Source of the DNA: Colius striatus
Lineage: Eukaryota; Chordata; Aves; Coliiformes; Coliidae
Reading direction: 5' to 3'
Assembly: GCF_028858725.1 (NCBI RefSeq)
Contig: NC_084790.1
Coordinates: forward strand, 33,149,031-33,213,030
DNA length: 64,000 nucleotides
Numbering within the stretch: the first letter of the stretch is position 1; every line of letters starts with the position of its first letter. The notes beneath the pieces were generated by a model that saw only the letters and a list, made by a program, of their open reading frames with translations, did no database searches and was not told the origin of the DNA. This document shows positions 1 to 49,275 of the stretch, piece after piece. The position numbers were made by a program, and so were the translations under genes.

Positions 1-1475
1 GGATGGACATTTCACAGATTGTAAGGTGACACTTTTAGAAGGTGTATTGATGAGCCATGATGTGGCTTTGATTGCATTAATATTGAAGGTCCAGTGTGGA
101 ACTCATTACCTATCTGTAGGTGGATGTGAACCCATACTGTGAAATGATGGATTTACAGGTGGTGTTTGACTTTTCTGAAGTCTCCTGGAGTTGATTTTGA
201 TAGATTTTCGGTTTTAAATAAAATTCTTATTTTCATATATTCAATGCAAATGTACAATGTATGTGCTGCAGAATAATATTGGTAGCCTGCTTCCTGGATG
301 TAGGCTAAGTTACTATTGCATGTTCAGCCAGCTGATCATCTGCATTAAACTCATTCTCATTTTCTATATCTGACTTAAACTTTCTCTCGTTTCTTTTCTT
401 CTCTTCACCTTTAAGCACAAACATAAATCATCCTTGCTACAGCCTAGAACAGTTAAGTAAAAAAATCTTCACTGCCCCTTAAAAGTGTCATGTCACAAAG
501 TAGCAGTGTTGTAGTGACCCTTGTCTTCAGTGGTGTCTGTAACCTTATCCCTGTGAACAGTGCTGAACCCTCATGGAAGAGTCATCTTCACTGCTTTTTC
601 TGTACTGCTTGTTGGAGTAGATGGATTTGGTTTGATCTCTTGATGTTTTGATCTCTTGATGTTTACTGCTCTTGCATTCAGGCACTTAGGGCCTCACAGT
701 TCATGTAACACTCCAGCATGTAGTTTATCATTGCACTGAATGTTGTTGGCAGCATAGTAATGCCAAAAGGGTATAGCTGGGAAGTGACTGGCCCTAATGT
801 ATACATAATGTACAAAGCCTTCTTAGTCATCTTGGAGTGAAAGCAGTGGAAATGTATTTATACTATGAGTTGACCTCAAATGAATCATCCCATCTGCCAA
901 GATATGCTTTAGTCTATAGCACCAAAAAGCATAGGATTTGTGATTTAAATTCCTTTTTGTTTCATGCTACTTCACTAAAGCATTGGGAATCATTAGCAGA
1001 TGGCCTGTAGGCTGTGGGGCTAACTTAAATCCCCAAATGAAATCTGTGATTGCACAGAGTTTTATATTTACAGTTGGCAAGTGTCCAGTATAAGCCATCA
1101 AGTGGCAGAGGCTTAACTAGTTAAGACTTGGGGCATTTCTCCATAAATAAACTGCCTACATAGGAGTACCTTACTTCCTAACAGTTTGTGTGGTGGACTC
1201 CTTAGGCAAAATTTAATAACTATTTTTAAAACCAAACACCTGTATTCCAACATTTTACACAGAAATCCTCTGCACTGCTTGTGCATAGCATATTACTGCA
1301 ACCTATTTTCATCTCCAGGACTGGGGCAGTGGGAGCTTAAGTAGCCATAATGTTCACAAGCAGCTGTCAGGTCACATTTCTTATGAACCAAGCTGAAAGA
1401 AACTGCATCCTGTTAAGAGGGAGGGTGTGCCTTATATGTGGGGCATTAACACAAGGTGCATTGCATTGCTTTTAG
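1..1475 (+). other. CLTA: CLTA final intron (3' part)
   Basis: No coding exon is visible here. The stretch is AT-rich, stop-rich in all frames, and ends in a pyrimidine-rich tract and TTTTAG acceptor just before the CLTA exon. I looked for the preceding CLTA exons, including the small tissue-specific ones, and did not see them, so they must lie left of the window. Confidence 0.7.
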
Positions 1476-1647
1476 GGCAGCTGAAGAAGCCTTTGTGAAT
1501 GATGCAGAAGACATTTTTCCAGGCACTGAGTGGGAACGTGTGGCTCAGCTCTGTGACTTTAATCCCAAGTCTAGTAAGCAGGCAAAAGATGTATCCCGCA
1601 TGCGTTCAGTCCTCATCTCACTCAAGCAGGCTCCTCTGGTTCGCTGA
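1476..1647 (+). CDS. CLTA: Clathrin light chain A, last coding exon (partial gene)
   Basis: Clathrin light chain A binds the clathrin heavy chain hub and regulates triskelion assembly on coated vesicles. This exon encodes the C-terminal 56 residues plus one base of a split codon. It begins after a TTTAG acceptor with G completing a codon, then reads AAEEAFVNDAEDIFPGTEWE and continues through a CDFNPKSSKQAKDVSRMRSV segment to the end ISLKQAPLVR and a TGA stop. The near-identity with the vertebrate CLTA C-terminus is strong, especially the SSKQAKDVSRMRSVLISLK stretch; human ends in VH where this ends in VR, and the VNDAEDIF part is variable. CLTB differs in this region. The upstream open frame from 1456 is intron read-through. 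GNE lies tail-to-tail downstream, as in mammals. Confidence 0.95.
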
Positions 1648-1920
1648 AGGAACACACAATGGAAACACTACAAATGCAGTATCTTAACCTTACTCAGAGA
1701 AGCTGTATTGCAGTAATTGGATTGTTTCAATGTTTTGGGTTTTGTTTTTTTGACCAAATGTAATGATGTATCTAGAGCTGATCATTGTTTGATTGCATGT
1801 TCTTCCTCATGTTTCCTTTCTGTGTCAGACATAGGAGAGCCTCCAAAACTGTAGTATCTGTGCTGTTGTGCACCGAGATGTCACTTCCCTCATTATTAAA
1901 GATCTGTTAAACAGCAAAAT
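1648..1920 (+). other. CLTA: CLTA 3'UTR with poly(A) signal
   Basis: The untranslated tail follows the TGA stop. An ATTAAA hexamer at 1895-1900 is followed by a GT-rich stretch (GTGTTGACTTTGGGTG) from about 1920, the usual arrangement for a cleavage site near 1915-1920. The exact cleavage point is inferred. Confidence 0.6.
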
Positions 1921-2692
1921 GTGTTGACTTTGGGTGAATTAAGGTCTCCTAATCACTTTTGACAGGTGTGTTTGAGTATGACAGTTTTAACTGAGTATGA
2001 GCAAACATTTCTCTTCATTGATAGTGACTTCACCTTGTTCGTGATTGACCAGCCACCAGTGCCTCTTCTCTTTGAGAGGCTGTCCTTGTCTCTATAAGCT
2101 TTCTTAAGGGTCTTGAGAGCTTTAATTTAAAACCTGCTTCCATATCCAATTTATCACACAAGATAGAAGCTCTAGGAAACTGGAACAGCAAGCTTGTTAA
2201 GGAGCTTATATCTCACTTGTCACTCAGCAGACTGAGGACACAGCCTTCTGCAGGTAAGCAGTTCTGTGAAGTCTTCTGCTGTCACTCCAGCTGCCCATCT
2301 TAAGCTAGAAATACAATACGGGGTACTGAGTAGTTAAAGGTTTTGATATTCTATTGGTATATTCTTTTCTGTCATGTATTCAGTGCTGGCTTCATATGCA
2401 AAGTCCTGTTGTGCAGAGGCTGCTTGGCTATTCTTGAACTGTCCTTGTCCTTACTGACTCCTGCAGATACTTTCTCCCACCAGGCTGGTGGACTAGAGAC
2501 TTGGAGAGCAAGAGAAGAAAAGACTTACTCTTAACTGCTGCTTATCTACTGAGTAGGAGCTTTGTCTGCCAAGGTGGTCGAACGTGGAATAAGCCGATTC
2601 AGAAAATCTCTGTTATGATTCCTTGTCTCTCTAATCTCACTCAGCATTCACAGGGGCTTCTAAAATGAATTTGTAATTAATGTTTAAAATGT
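1921..2692. other. Intergenic DNA between CLTA and first LTR
   Basis: No gene or repeat recognised. The last five bases (2688-2692, AATGT) are the left copy of the target-site duplication of the adjacent LTR. Confidence 0.6.
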
Positions 2693-3802
2693 TGTAGTGG
2701 TTTTGCCTGGGCCAGGTTTTTTTGGTAGCGGGGAGGGGGTGGGGCTACAGGGGTGGCTTCTTTAAACAAAAAGAGTTGTCGAAGCTTCCCCTGTAGCTCA
2801 CAGGGTTAGGGCCAGTCAATTTTAAGCTGGACCCTGCGCTTGACCCTGGCCTGGACAGTTAGTGATGGAGGTAACACCTCTGTGAATAACATATTTGAGA
2901 AGGAGAAGCAGCTGTTGCGCAGTTGCTACACTGCAGCAGCCAGCAACAGGGAGGGAGAATGTGAAAACATCTCTGCAGACACCAAGGTCAGTGGAGAAGG
3001 AGGGGGAGGAGAGTGCTTAGGCACTGAAAAGGCTCCCCTGTGATATGTGGTGAGGACCATGGTGAAGCGGCTTGTCCTCCTGCAGTCCACGGAGGACCAC
3101 TGGGAAGCAGAGATCCACTCGCAGCCCATGTGGAGGAGCCCATGTCGGAGCGGGTGGATGCCTGAAGGAGGCTGTGACTCCGTAGTAAGTTCATCCTGGA
3201 GCAAGTCCCTGGCAGGACCTGGGAGTCTGTGCGGGAGGTGCCCACACTGGAGCAGGTTTGCTCTCAGGGCTCATGATCCCGGGAGGGACCCAGGCTGGAG
3301 CAGTCTGTCCCTGAAGGACTGTTCTCCTGGTGGATGACCCACACTGGGGCACTGTGTGAGGAGCTGCAGCCCGTGAGAAGGACCCATGCTGGAGGAGTTC
3401 GTGAAGCAGTGTCTCCCGTGGGAGGGACCCCACAGTGTCCCAGGGGGAAGTGTGATGAGGCCTCCCCCTGAGAAGCAGCAGTGGCAAAGTCTGTCTGTAA
3501 CGAACTGACCAGAACCCCCATCCCCCGCACCACTGGGGGTGGAGGAAAGGGAGTATTAGGAAGAGGAGGGGTGGGGGAAGGTGTTTTTAAGACAGTTTTA
3601 TTTCTCATCTCCCTGCTCTTATTGTTTCTTTAATAAATCAAACCTTTTTCTCCCTGAGTCTGTTTTGCCTGTGATGCTAATTGCCAAGTGATTTCTCCAT
3701 CCTTATCTCAACTCCCAAGCCATTTGTTATATCTCTCTCCTATTCATTTTAGGAGGGGGAGTGATTTTTTTGACTGGGTGGACATTGGGCTAAACCACCA
3801 CA
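2693..3802 (+). mobile_element. Solo LTR of an avian endogenous retrovirus (ERVL-like), with 5-bp duplication
   Basis: The element starts TGTAGTGGTTTTGCCTGG and ends GGGCTAAACCACCACA, so the termini are TG...CA with a matching imperfect inverted repeat. The bases AATGT occur immediately before (2688-2692) and after (3803-3807), a 5-bp target duplication. Inside are features I associate with a very common bird LTR: a GGCTACAGGGGTGGCTTC segment near 2743, an ATAACATATTTGAG segment near 2886, a run of related GGGAGGGACCC-type units (about 3050-3440), and an AATAAA at 3632-3637 giving plus orientation. No internal retroviral genes adjoin it, so it is a solo LTR. The ERVL-like assignment rests on resemblance and the 5-bp duplication. 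Confidence 0.85.
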
Positions 3803-3807
3803 AATGT

Positions 3808-4221
3808 TAATTTGAGTTTATTGGAATTTGAGAGATAGCAAGTTACAGGGGTTCCGGCACACTGAGTTATTGAACTGATTAATCACTGCATTATCCTATC
3901 TCATGGGACATGTTTTGTGCTTAGGGTATGGTTTTCAGCTGCAATCCAAGAAAAAGGCAAAGACATTGAAATTCAAGGCCAAAGCAATGTTGTGGTAGTT
4001 AAAGCAGTGTTTTACAAGCTGGATTTGCAGGGGCCAACAATGTCTCGGCAAGGTTTTTTTGTGTGTACCATCTAGCTGGAACACTTAAAAAGCTTCGTGG
4101 GTTTTTGTTACTTCCTCTAGCTCTTGTGCTGAGACTTTTTTTAAAATCTCTCTTCTCCTTAATTTTACATTGAAGCATGCTAACTTGCTGTCTTCCCCCC
4201 CTTCCTCCTGTATTTGTGCTG
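3808..4221. other. Intergenic DNA, nothing recognised
   Basis: Unique-looking sequence between the LTR and the CR1 fragment. No coding or repeat signal seen. Confidence 0.5.
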
Positions 4222-4705
4222 CCACTGAATCACAGAAAGGCAGAAATTGTAAGGGACCTCTGGAGGTCATCTTGTCTAACCCCCCTACACTCACAGGGTC
4301 ACCTAGAGCTGGGTGTTCAGTCAGCATTTAACAGACTCTCAAGGAGAAGTAAACTCCAATACCTCTCCAGGCAACCTGTGACAGTGTGCCATCACCCTCA
4401 CAGTGAAAAAGTGTTTTCTGGTGTTCAGCAGGAGCCTCCTGTGTTTCAGTTTGTGCCCACTGCCTCTGTCCTGTCATGGCACCACTTAAAAGAGTCTGGC
4501 GCTGTTGTCTTTGCACCCTCCCTTCAAGTATTTAAGATTCCTTCTGAGCCTTCTGCAGGCTGAGCAGTCCCAGCTCTCTCAGCCTTTCCTCATAGGAAAG
4601 GTGTTTGTTTTAATCATCGATTGACTCCCTGCAGTATCCCTGTCTGCTGTACTAGAGTCCAGAACTGGACACAGCACTCCAGATGTGGCCTCATCAGTAC
4701 TGTAC
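4222..4705 (-). mobile_element. Old CR1 LINE 3' fragment
   Basis: Minus-oriented CR1 tail. It reads AATCACAGAAAGGCAGAAAT, then an AGGGACCTCTGGAGGTCATC segment, and continues through the CCCTCACAGTGAAAAAGT and CAGCCTTTCCTCATAGGAAAG landmarks to CCAGATGTGGCCTCATCAG. Divergence from the younger CR1 copies in the window is high, so it is an old insertion, 5' truncated. Confidence 0.8.
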
Positions 4706-6398
4706 TCATTCTGTGAAGAACTATTTTAGATACTTAGACTTTGTGATACTGAGCAAAAGAATACTCAGCTTTACTTGGGCTTATCTGTGGTTCTAATACA
4801 GAGTTTCTTCAGAGGTCAGCATCTGTTACTTCATTTTGTGACTTCCTGCGACAGTTCTGTGGTGCCTCTGGCCTAGTCAAGTGTATTCATTCCTTGGGTT
4901 ACTGTCCTTAATGTCTCACTGTTGCTGTATATCTCTGCACCACATAGCTAATGCAGAAAACTGAGTGAGTCAGTGGAATCTGGAAAAAAGAAACAGATAC
5001 TTCTCATCCTTCAGACAAAATCCCAAGTACATGTGCGTAAAGATCTTGTGCAGGACTGACAGGGAAGTTGGAGACTTCTGCTGAACACATCCTGGTATAG
5101 ATCTTGCATTTCCTAAACTGTGATCAGCACCAACCAGTTGGAAATAATAATGAGCATTGGTAGAGAGCAAGGACTGTGGAGAGGTCATAGGTTCATAAAG
5201 CAAGGACCCTGAAAATTACAGAGCTTGTACCTTCATCCTCTAACCTGAAGCTTGTGGGGTAATAGTTTTAAGTAGCCATAAACCAACATGCTATGGCTCG
5301 CCTGTGTCTTGCTGATATTTTTTTTTTTTTTTTTCTCCTGAGCAGCTGGTAAAAAGGGAACTGTACAGTTTAGTGGCTTGTATTTTAGAATGGAAAAGGT
5401 GAGTCTCTGCTATCTGCCAAAAGAGAATTCCTCAGTAATAAGTGTCTTGTGGGCAAGTTTGTCCCTCTGCAGCAGCACACTGTGGCACTAGGTAACAATG
5501 CATCTGGGGCTGCACCAGATCTGCAGGATCCTCAGATATTACAAAGCCTTTGTGGTCTTTAAAGGGGATGGCTCATTTGAGTGTTTGGTGTATTCTAGTC
5601 TGAGAAAGGTTACTGAACAGTGTTCCACAGGAGAGTCCATCCTTAGATCTTGCATCAGTAATACAATGACAATTACATGTTATTACAGCATTGCAATGCT
5701 GTTGGCTAGAGTTTTGCTACATGTGTCAGTTTACTGGTCACAGCTGCTTACCATATCCAGATATTTTACCTGTCTCAATGCATGAAGTTATGGATGAAGT
5801 AAAATCTTACTAGCTTTTTAAAAAGTGCTGTATCCATACTTACCACAGGGTTGCAAAATGGAAATTATAAATACAGGAATCTTTGGAAAAAAAATCAGGA
5901 TATTTCTTCAAAATTTGAAATACCTTAAATCTTCATCCATGTTCTGTTTAAGCACAAATTTAGCACTTATAAATGCAAATAAATTTCTGTCTAATGTGCT
6001 TCAAGCAAAAAAAGCTGGAAGACTCAGTATCCAGAACACCTGCAGATACAGAGTTAAAACAATGGTGGTCTAGCAAGCCAAAAGTGGTGTGGGGAGTGGT
6101 TTTACACATTAAACGTGCTTTCATGCATGCAAAGCTTCCTTTAACAGCCTAAGGGTAATTTGTGATTTGTTAAGGTTACAACTCAGATTTGTATGAATTA
6201 TGACAGCAGTAGAAAGAACCAGATGTATTACTTATCTTCTCATTGCCTTGCTTAATCTGAAAAAGCAGCCATCTTTGATTTTATATCAGTTATCAATTTG
6301 TATCTTATATCAAGCAGTGTACAAGCAGTGAGGGGTTTGGGCAACACATTGGAGTATATTTTTATCTTGGTTTGTGTGAGCTTGACAGATAAACCAAC
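4706..6398. other. Intergenic DNA, nothing recognised
   Basis: AT-rich sequence with an 18-20 base T tract near 5318-5335. Short open frames in it have no recognisable domain. No gene called. Confidence 0.5.
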
Positions 6399-7262
6399 TG
6401 TTGTGGTTTAAGCCCAGCCACTAAGAAAGCACAAGCAGCCATTTGCTTACATCCTCAGGAGGGGGGAAGACAAAAAGATAACCAAGGGCCTCACTGATTG
6501 AAGCAAAGACAGGGAGGGCTCACTCACCTATTTTGGTCCCAGTCAAAACCGACAAGACTACTCCACTTGGAGAAGAAAATAAAATTTATCACCAACTGAA
6601 ACCAGAACAGAAAACAAACTGGAGTAGAATGATGAGAAAAATACAACCTGTCCTTGTAAGACTACCTTCCCCCTCTACTGCTTTCATCCTGGCTCAGCTA
6701 CTTGCTCTTGATTTTGCTACCTTACCTGCCTAAAGGGGCTAGGGAAGGACAATTTTGGTCAGTATCTCACTGATGGTCTCTGCCTCTCCTTCCTCCTCCG
6801 AGTAGGAGGCCTCTTCACATTCTTCCCCTGCTGCAATGTGGATGTGTACCCTCTCCCACAGGGTACAATCTTTCACAAACCCCTCTGGTGTGAGTCCTTC
6901 ACTTGGGCTGCAGCTCCTCACAGACTGCTCCCCATGGGTCTCCTCCACAGCAGAACTCCAGGCACATTCTGCTCCAATGCCACCTTCCCACAGAGTTGTG
7001 GCCCTTCTGGGCACAGCGACCCCCTCTACACCACCCCCTCTTGTGGGGTCCACCATAAGCTGCTGGCAGACTTCAGCTCCATCGTTACCCTCTGTGGGTT
7101 GCAGGGGAACAGCTGGTGTCTCACCAGGGGCTCTGCACACTTCCTCTTCTCCCCCTCACTGACCTTGAGGTCTGCATGGTCGCTTCTCTGTCATCCCACT
7201 CCTCCTACTGCCTCCACTCCTGTGTTCCAATTCCTCCTTTTTAAACGCTGATCACAAAGGCA
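6399..7262 (-). mobile_element. 5'-truncated ERV LTR, minus orientation
   Basis: Read on the minus strand the element ends ...GGCTTAAACCACAACA at 6399, the same type of terminus as the LTR at 2693. Its inner part follows the same order: a TTTGTGATCAGCGTTTAAAA segment near 7240, a CTCAAGGTCAGTG segment near 7165, then GAGGAGCTGCAGCCCA near 6910. The first 180 or so bases expected from the 2693 copy are missing, so it is truncated at the high-coordinate side. I found no target duplication. The 133-codon open frame on this strand (6739-7140) is LTR sequence and not a gene. Confidence 0.75.
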
Positions 7263-8474
7263 CATAATTGAGAATCATCTGCAGTGGTCCCAAGGATGTA
7301 CAGTCTAAGTGTTTTGCCCTTACTAATGTCTCTGCATTCTCTACAGCATTTCAGAAGGACAGAGCAATCTAATTTCACTGATGCAGACGGAATCTGAGTA
7401 TAAACTCCATGTTATTGTCTGTGGTGTGTTTTTGCAATCAAACTTGACATTACCTCCACTGGTAATATGGCAAAGCTTATCACAGTTTTGATACATTTAA
7501 ATGGAGGAAGGATGGTGCTTCAACACCACCAGAAGACTGATGCACTTATTCATTCTGGGTGTCTGGAGGGCACATCAAACACTCAAAATAACTAAACATG
7601 CTGCTCAGGAGACTGAAAATAAATTCCAAACCTTGATGCTGTACTGATTAGCTATGTGGCTTGCAAAGCATCAGCAAAGATCTATAACAAGAGAGCTAGC
7701 AACTCTCAACTGGCCTCCCCATGGCTTCCATGGAGCCTGGGTGGTTGCATTTCTATGCTTAGGAAGAGGTGTTGTGGACAATGGAGTCTTTTTCCACCAG
7801 ATGCAAGGATGAGGGGCAATGCAGTATCAGGGACTGGTAGAGTTCTTAGATTGGTTACATGAATTACAAGCTACAGCACTAAGAACAGTTTCAAGTTATT
7901 TTTCAACCTTCTAGCACCCTGCTGCTTACTGTTGGTGCTTGCTCATGCATGTCCATGAGAGAAAGAAATCTCTTCCTGCCCAAGTCCTTGAGTGGCATAT
8001 GCACTTCAGCTTAGGGAGCTGAACAGCATCATTCTTGGTAAGGCTAAGGCTTCAGGAGTTGGGGTACTGCATGTACTTACCAGAGGCACTGCTATGCTGC
8101 CAGTGCAGGTAATAAGAATTCACTGCTTCGTCAGGCTCTGCAATGCTGGTATTAGCTGAAGAGATTTCAGCAGTTTTCTTGTGCTTTTGCTCGCCTTCTT
8201 CCCTCACAATAGTGAATATAAAGGCTGTTTTGCCCTCACTGGAGGTCATGATTTTCATGCTATGGGCTGCTCTAAAGGGCTTAAGGCCAGCATCAAGTAA
8301 CCAGCTACCACAGTACTGCAAATGTGTGAACATCTGATGTTTGCTCCCCCTAGGACTGGATACAAGTGAAAGCAATGTCCATAAAACATCTGGTCCAAAA
8401 TAATATCCCTGAAGTGCAAAGGTAGTTTCTGAACAGGGGAGGAAGGAGAAACAAACAAATAAAATCACTATTAT
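7263..8474. other. Intergenic DNA between GNE 3'UTR and LTR
   Basis: No gene recognised. The boundary with the GNE 3'UTR is not certain because several poly(A) signals are possible. Confidence 0.4.
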
Positions 8475-10561
8475 GCTACACTTTTTAATACTTTATGAAA
8501 TGTATACAATTTTTATATTTTATACATCCACAAACTTCTGCACTATTTGCACATATGCAGCAGGTTCTTGTCCAGTTGACAGAAAAAAACTTTTTCAAAA
8601 GCATCTGAAGAATGATTTGCTTAACAAGACAAGGTGTTTGTTAAAGGTGTTCAAGTTTTTAAAATCTTTTCTGTCTTTCATGTTTTCTGTATGCCAACAC
8701 CCTCCTTCAGCAGCTAGGGAAAAACATACCTGAAGTCTAGATACCAAAAATACAGAGCTTCAGGAGATCTGGAAAGCAAAAGCCTTTAGTCAGGCATTCT
8801 TTGCCATGTTAGAGGATGGAAAGATCAAATGACAGGGCATTTTGCTCTCAGAACCTCAGTGGTGTTACTCCTGACCTGAACTACTGTCATCACAGAGCAA
8901 AGCCGATTTCTTTTTGACCTACTTATGCTACCACTCTGGTATTGAAGTTAGTGGGAATCACCAAGCAAACTAAACTAAGACACATAGGAAAAGGAACTAA
9001 AAGCCCCTGGTGACATAAAGAGCACTGTGACTTTGCAAATCATTAAGAGCCAGTATTTGCTAATTCTGAGAAAAAAAAATGGTACAGAGGCTGCACAAGT
9101 GCTCCTGAAGACAACAAGAAGATGTGGTGGTGTTTCTAAAGTTTGCTACGAAGATGTGATCTTTCAGTAAGAACTCCTTGTCAAAAACAGGATTGAAATG
9201 AAGGCAACTTTTAGAGATTATATCCCAGAATTAGCAAGTAGAGCGGTTCACTATACTAACAGGTATTCAGTCCTTGATTATTGTACAGATAGTGGTTGCA
9301 GAAGGTTGTTTTATTTCACCTGAAAAAGAAATCTGAGTATGGAAATAGCCCCATTTATTCCTCTATACTAGTACATTACTGGGCTCTTGAGTATATTGTA
9401 AGTGGACAAATTAGATGTCAAAATATGCCATTAAATGCAGGACAGAGGACGGTCTTGTGACAGTTCCTCCACAGGTATTCTCTTTCTGGGATAGCTGACC
9501 ACTTAGATGGGCCTTCTTTTCAGTTTTGCCATGTCTCAAATAGTTACTACTACAGTATCCTGAAAGTGTGCTAAAAAGCTACATATCAAGAAGGACTACT
9601 TAAAAAAAGACCATGGTTTACCTAGGCAAGCCTTCATTGGTATTTGACATTCTTTGTTCACAGGCTTCTGAATGTCTTCAAGAAGATTAGGCTCAGATTT
9701 GACTTTCCATCCTGCAAACTGATGGTGAATGCAGGACCAGAACTGCTGAGGAGATACACTGTGTCACTGCAGTGGGAGAGTGTCCTTGAATGGTAGAGTC
9801 TTTATGAATTTCAGCTAACTGGCTACCAAAGAATAAACATGTCTTACCTCTGCTTATTTGCTCTACAAAGTAGTAGACTTAAGTCTCTTGAGAAATCCTC
9901 AAGTAATTTACTGTTGACCATAGCCAGAACAGAAAGATGCTCATAGATTTTCAGTTTGTTTGGACTGCTGTGTAGGCTATAAGCTCACTAATTTTTCCTT
10001 TATATACAAAGCTGCTAAAGTGGGACATTGCCCTCTAAAGATGTTATAAATAACCATCTCCACCAGGTCATTCATGAACCACAACTATTAGATGCAGCCT
10101 TTTAGATCTGCTGCCTCATTTCCACCCCTTCAAATTACTACCTGCTATTGATGATTGTATCATATTTACTGTGTGAGTGGAAGCCTGGAAAGTGAAAAGC
10201 TGGTCACATAGTAGACTTCTCATTTCACTTACATGGGAAATGAGATATAGATTCCCAAGTATAAGCTATAACTTCACACACCACACATATATTCCTCACC
10301 ATGCTTACAAATAACTCAGCTACATTTAAAGCAACATATGGGCTTACCAATAGAGGTGATTAAAAACAGAATTGCACCTTAATCAGGTGAAATTTAGGAA
10401 AAATACAAGAAAATAATACATGATAGGAAATGCTAAAGTAGTCACTAACTACTAAAAAACCATCTGATTCAGTAGCCACCGTTAAAGAAAAACTGGGGGC
10501 CAAGTATTCCCTCCATCCACTAGGAATCTGAATAGTCCTTTTCTGTAATTCTTCCAGGTAC
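8475..10561 (-). other. GNE: Probable GNE 3'UTR
   Basis: Sequence downstream of the GNE stop codon on the minus strand. Candidate poly(A) hexamers on the minus strand are AATAAA at 9354-9359 and 9310-9315 and a weaker ATTAAA at 8484-8489. A UTR of 1.2 to 2.1 kb would result; mammalian GNE also has a long 3'UTR. Which site is used cannot be decided from sequence. Confidence 0.45.
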
Positions 10562-48988
<38,427 letters not shown>

Positions 48989-49275
48989 GGCAGCTAGCGG
49001 GGCCCCGACGCCGAGACGCTTCCCGTGCCCGTCTGCCACAACCGCTGCCCAGCCGCGGCCGCCGGGGGAGCTGCACCCGGGGCCGAGACCACGCCGACAC
49101 CGCCCCGCGCCGCAAGCACCGCCTCCGTCCGTTGGCGTGCGTTGGCCGCAGGTGGAAGGGACCAGGCGGCGGTGGAAGGTGACGGGGGGGGCTCCGACCG
49201 GCTGCTTCTCGGTGGTCTGGGACGAGCCTGCGACGCATCGCCGCGGGGGTCGTCAGGGCATGCCGCGAGCACTAC

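Noticed and set aside
1..1475. Upstream CLTA exons
   Set aside because: Searched for the segments preceding AAEEAF in CLTA and for the small tissue-specific exons; none found.
8052..8468. 138-codon minus-strand open frame downstream of GNE
   Set aside because: No recognisable domain, unremarkable composition, and located in or just past the GNE 3'UTR.
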